Below are positions 56,101-64,000 of a stretch of 64,000 nt of DNA, in pieces. The notes beneath the pieces are model-generated. The model was not told the DNA's origin. It did not search any database and saw only the letters and a list, made by a program, of their open reading frames with translations. A program made the translations under genes and the position numbers. The DNA is from Enoplosus armatus. Its lineage: Eukaryota > Chordata > Actinopteri > Centrarchiformes > Enoplosidae. The DNA lies in the NCBI RefSeq assembly GCF_043641665.1, contig NC_092198.1, positions 11,049,001-11,113,000 of the forward strand. Direction: 5' to 3'. The first letter of the stretch is position 1. Every line of letters starts with the position of its first letter.

Positions 56101-59100
56101 AACGTACTGCTCCAATGGTCAAACAGATGGTCATGACACAAAGGTACAGACTTAAACCAAGTCAAACACTACAATGACCTGCTGCTACACATTAATGCAG
56201 AAATCAGAGGGTTTGTTGTGCAGTCGAGAGCACTTACATGCTAAATGTTGCGGGTCACCTCACAATGAGTTCTAAAGGCATGCTAGGAGGTGGTGGGAAA
56301 ACCAGGAAATTAGGTTATTCAAAAGTGAATCAGTGATCGGGCCTGTTTCCTCATTCCATTGTTAGAAAATGCAACATAAATGATTTTTTTTTTGCGCATT
56401 TTGTCATCATTGACTTCTTCCATGTTTTATTCCAACTGCAGGCATTATTGTTTTGGCTAGAGGATGTATTGTTCACACGAGACAAACGACACAGAAAGTT
56501 TACATCTTGGCACTACAAATCATTCATCATTGCAAGACAGAAGAAGATGTAAAGGCATAGACAAAAGTACAAAACAATCATTGACCACATCGTTCGGTGT
56601 CGTGGCTGGCATCTGGTAAGACTATCCATCAAACAGTCCAAAACTAACGCTTTTGAGCTCAGTCCAAACTGCTAATTGTAACTTGCTGAATCTACTGGGG
56701 CTGCTGCGATTCGGCATACTCAAACGTAATAAAGATGAAGAACCCTACGTTCAAGTACGGAAGATGTTCAGTATTGCCTTACTTTTTCTCCTACGTCTTT
56801 GACTGAACCAATAACTGGGTTTCACACAGTGCCCACCACTTGGTTCTGTCACACTGTGAAGTTTAGTTGTAACACTGTAGCTAGGAAACAGTACAGTCCA
56901 GTAGATGACAACTTGGATGAAACTGTAAGACTAAATAGCGCTGTTGAGGTGTGAGCTGACGGAATTGAGAACTTGGCTTGATCTGGTTTTCGGGGAGACA
57001 GACAGTGAGAATATTGTTTGGTTGTTGTCGTTGTCTTGGTGAGTGTGCTGGCACATGAAACAAGTAAAGAAAGACATTGGCATTGTTGTTTTGCGGACCT
57101 GGCTGCCATGGCTGGATTGAAGCACCCAAAGTAACAAGGCACAACAAGGACTGAGAAGAACAAGCTTGCTGTTCAAACGCTCTTGCTGTGTGTTGTGGCT
57201 GTCGAGGGATGTGGAGTTGGGCAGATAACCTGACAGAAACAATTCTCTGTAGGGGATTTCTTTGTGACCATGTTTATGGTATAAAGTGTGGCAGCCTGAA
57301 TACTACACTGTTCAGTATAGTTACGGCCTCCACTTTCACTCTTGTGTAGCTTAGCTCTTGAAACCCGTGTATAATTTAAAGAAAACAAGAAAAATATACA
57401 AAAACTAAAACCCACTTATTAACCAGCTTCTAGCTAATCATTTTCACGAGATACAGAATGTGGCAAAATGGTGATTGTTCTGTAGAAATACTTAAAATAT
57501 ACTGCATGTTTCATAAAAATCCAGATTTGTAGATAGACTCTTTGTAGACTTAATTAAAACCAATTAGTTTAATTAACTGTCATTACTAGTATCCTAATGA
57601 CACAGTTAAGCAAGCATAATGGCGTTTTACGACATGAAGCACCACTAGATGAAATGCAGCCCAGTTGTACATAATCTTGTCTATAATGCTATATAATATA
57701 CCGTCGTCTCCCACACACACACACACAAAAATGAATGAATCACAGTGTATTTGCACCTGATTTGGACATTTGTCCACGTCTGGAAAAGGTCAGCAGTGTT
57801 TAGAAAGGATGCACCGTACGCCAGGCAGCCAACTACCACAAAAAAATGCCCCTCCCCCTACTAATAAGAATGAGTAATCGTTACCAAGAAAACAAAGTGT
57901 GCAAACTGTAATTTAGTGGTACAATCCCAGCCGAGGAGTGGTCCAGGATGCAATATGTTAAGGAAAAAATGGAGACCCTTGAGGACATGCCTGGGGATGA
58001 GAACTGCATTGAGACACCCCTGAGTCAGCTGGTTCAGTGGTCTTGTTTGTTGGTCCTGAGGAACCCCTGTATTGGCTGTTTTGCTTAGGTTTTTTTTTAA
58101 ATTTAACAATATTTATTATTCATTATTCATTCATTGACTAACTATTAACATGGCTGTTCATTCACTACAACAGAGAGGAACTACTCTGGCTACTATGGTA
58201 AACAATGAACAAGTTGGTTGTTTGCATACTCATGTGTATCTATACATATGGTGTGTCGGATGTTTGCTCCACCCTAGCTGACCCAACAGTTCTCAATTAC
58301 TCAGGGCTGAACATCGCTTTTAAGCTGAAGGGTGGCAGACCCTGGATGTTGAAGCTCTTGGTTATGGCAGTGTACCTCATTGCATGTTCTCATGTCAGGA
58401 TCTCCAGTTGTTCAGCCTCAACCCCGTTGTTCAGTTACCAGAGAGTGTGAGAGTGTTTCACTGGAGGGTACCAAGGCCCAGCACCGCAGAGATGGGGAAG
58501 AGGGCGGAGCAGCAACCGAGGATGGAGCCGAACAGTCGGTGAGAGAACAGAGCTGTGGGAAAGGGCTGAGGAGACGCAAGCATACGTAGATCCCCTTATA
58601 CATACTGTAGGTTGTACAGTAAAAGTAAAAACTCTTTCTCACACAAGAACACAAGGAATCATCCACCAAACTCCAGTCAGGCCCTTTATCACAATCTGTC
58701 CTCATGTTCTTTTCCAACCCCGGCAAAAACCCCCTCTCACCTTTGGCCTGGACTTACATGGCATCTGCCTTTTACAGTACGATGTTAACAGGCACGTGTG
58801 GCCACAGCTAGGCAGGAAGCCAGTAAGCCAGGAGAAAGGAATCTCTGTTTTGTGTAGGGCTGTTGGCCATCCCTTGTTGGGTGCATTTGTACTAATGCCT
58901 CATACTAAAGTCATGCCAAACACTGCAATGTAAAAAACACACATTATATATTCAGATGAATCATTTGAGTAAATAGATAAAATTGGAGTATGAAATGCAT
59001 TCATTTTTCTCATGAGTTGTTCAGTAGCCCTCGCTGGAAATTTTAGTCAAGCTCCTTTGACATAGAAGGCATGTTTTTTTATTTTTGTCATGAGTGAATA

Positions 59101-60779
59101 CAGTGGTCTGTATCTGCAGTGGAGAGCTCCCGCAGGTTCAGCTGGGAGATGTATTTCAGTGTATAATTGCTGCACAGCAGGCCTATAGATGGCACACATT
59201 TTGCAAGGACTCATTCTACTGGTTCAAGGGGGCAGATAAGTTGGAAAGACAGTACTGTAAGATGCGATTTGGCTTTGTTTCAACTGCGCTAGCAGGTGCC
59301 AGAACAGTCGCCCTGTGCACCCATGTAAGAGTATAACCTCTTTGAGGGCGCACTGATGTTGAGGAGTATACCTTTTAACTGCACCGCACAACATTTTTTG
59401 TTATGTAAAAAAGTGTGTGTTCTGGCAAAATATAGTTATGTCAATGACTATAAATGTGGACACAAATACGCACTGAAGTATAATAGCATAGAAATATCAG
59501 ATTTGTCATATTTTTTTCAAGAACTTATTACAAGTCTTTGCACCCAATACGCATATATTAATCAACCTAAAACATTTGTTGATAAGAAAAACAAAATAGG
59601 GAGGTTGGATAAGGGAGTACTTTCTTGGATTCAGAAGGGAATGGTGGAGGATTCCTTGAAGGCTGTCTTTGCACTTTTGAAAAAAAGTGCGTGTGAACAC
59701 ACATTTGTACCCTTCTACCCTTTGCTAAACACCTACAATCTTTAAAAAAAAGTCTTTGGAATGTTTTTTACTGTGATTTTCTACCCACCAATTTAGAAAA
59801 CGTTGTGCTCATTTCAACTACATTCTACATTCCTTTCATTGTGTCTTTTCACCTCAGGTGCTTATCTTCATATTTTGTGCTGTCACAACTACGGGCAGAA
59901 ATGACCAAGTAAGGCATGCTGTTACAGCTTGCCTCCACTGGAGGGCAGTCTGCACTGTAAAAATTGAATATGTGGGTGGAACTGATTGAAGGTCAGTGTG
60001 CTTCTTTTTTCTTCCATACATGATGCGATTACGATTTAGGATTTTGAACAAAAATAGTACAGCCAGGATACACTTGAGTCACGTAAGCTCACAGAGGGAA
60101 AATCCATTTTGAATTGCTTCTCTTTGACACATCTTTGATCGTGTCCTTTCTGTAATGTATCATGACAGAAATGTCAGTGCTTTTTAATTTACAGGCTAAG
60201 GACTTGGTAAACATTATCATACATTTCAATAATTCACATAAAGAATGGCAGTAAATGTTGGGATGTGCAAAGACCTGCCCCCTCCGAGACTCTCCTCCAT
60301 CATTCCCATCAGGCTTTGCGCCAGTCCCATGTCACAGGGACATACAATATGCCCTTCACAAGTATTCACAGGTTGAATCACCAATACAGTATAATGCATT
60401 AAACACATTTCATAATGAAACATTCATATGTTATCTACACACCCATACAGAACCCTCCTCTATCAATGTAGAGGGATTTATATGAGACTTCTGTATGTAT
60501 CACATAAGATATTGTAGGTTCATAATTTTCTCTCTGTACTGGATGTTTTTTCCAAAAATAAATCATGACTGTGTGTTCAGACTGTCTTGACAGATTTTCA
60601 GTTGACAAAACACACATCTCCTGCAGAAAAATTGAATGATCATAGAGGTGAGAAGAGAAGAGAGCCGAGTCGAATGGAAAGAGATAATATCTGGAGAGGA
60701 GGAAGAGCAGAATGAAAGAAAGGAAACGCATGTGCATTGTTGTGTGTAAGAGGAGGTGACAGAGCTGCGGGAGATGCCT
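53181..60779. other. Unassigned region between ccm2 and the xkr6 stop codon
   Basis: The right part should include the 3' UTR of xkr6 on the minus strand; its end could not be placed. No conserved coding exon was recognised. Frames of 129 codons at 59356-59745 (+) and 82 codons at 57861-58109 (-) have no known domain. A GC-richer block at 58390-58600 has splice-like borders. A short CA tract lies at 57713-57726. Confidence 0.4.

Positions 60780-64000
<3,221 letters not shown>

Noticed and set aside
59356..59745. 129-codon plus-strand frame
   Set aside because: No domain, no splice context and AT-driven composition. It is the longest unexplained frame in the interval but I could not support it as a gene.

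Overview
This 64 kb window is vertebrate nuclear DNA, almost certainly from a percomorph-type teleost fish. Genes are split by GT-AG introns, exon phases are conserved, non-coding DNA is AT-rich, CA/GT microsatellites are common, and several typical teleost dispersed repeats are present, including Tc1 elements and LINE 3' tails. Homology calls come from recognising protein families by eye; no database was searched.

Layout. (1) 880-12063, minus: an intact 15-exon gene for a 1263-residue type I receptor with a signal peptide, nine SRCR domains, two Ig-like domains, one transmembrane segment and a cytoplasmic tail. A complete Tc1-like transposon sits in one intron. (2) 12064-18127: intergenic DNA with repeats. 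(3) 18128-24135, minus: sh3bgrl2, four coding exons, 108 residues. (4) 26140-32291, plus: lca5 (lebercilin), eight coding exons, 804 residues, head to head with sh3bgrl2; one intron holds a LINE fragment split by a Tc1 MITE. (5) 33870-39190, plus: fam167a, two coding exons, 210 residues. (6) 39191-45259: intergenic. (7) 45260-52801, minus: ccm2, ten coding exons, 458 residues, with a possible second first exon. (8) 52802-60779: promoter-like DNA, then mostly unexplained sequence. (9) 60780 to the window end, minus: the last two exons of xkr6; exon 1 lies beyond base 64000.

The genes do not form one pathway. They are a cell-surface scavenger-type immune receptor, a thioredoxin-fold adaptor, a ciliary protein, a small coiled-coil protein, an endothelial signalling scaffold and an XK-family membrane protein. 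The sh3bgrl2/lca5 head-to-head pair matches the human 6q14 arrangement. fam167a and xkr6 are both on human 8p23, and ccm2 is on human 7p13, so the window joins several ancestral blocks.

The observations most worth following are in the SRCR gene: short and long SRCR domains alternate, the cation-site residues are kept only in the long type, one disulfide pair is lost as a pair in domain 6, and an apparently intact transposon lies 19 bases from a splice donor.
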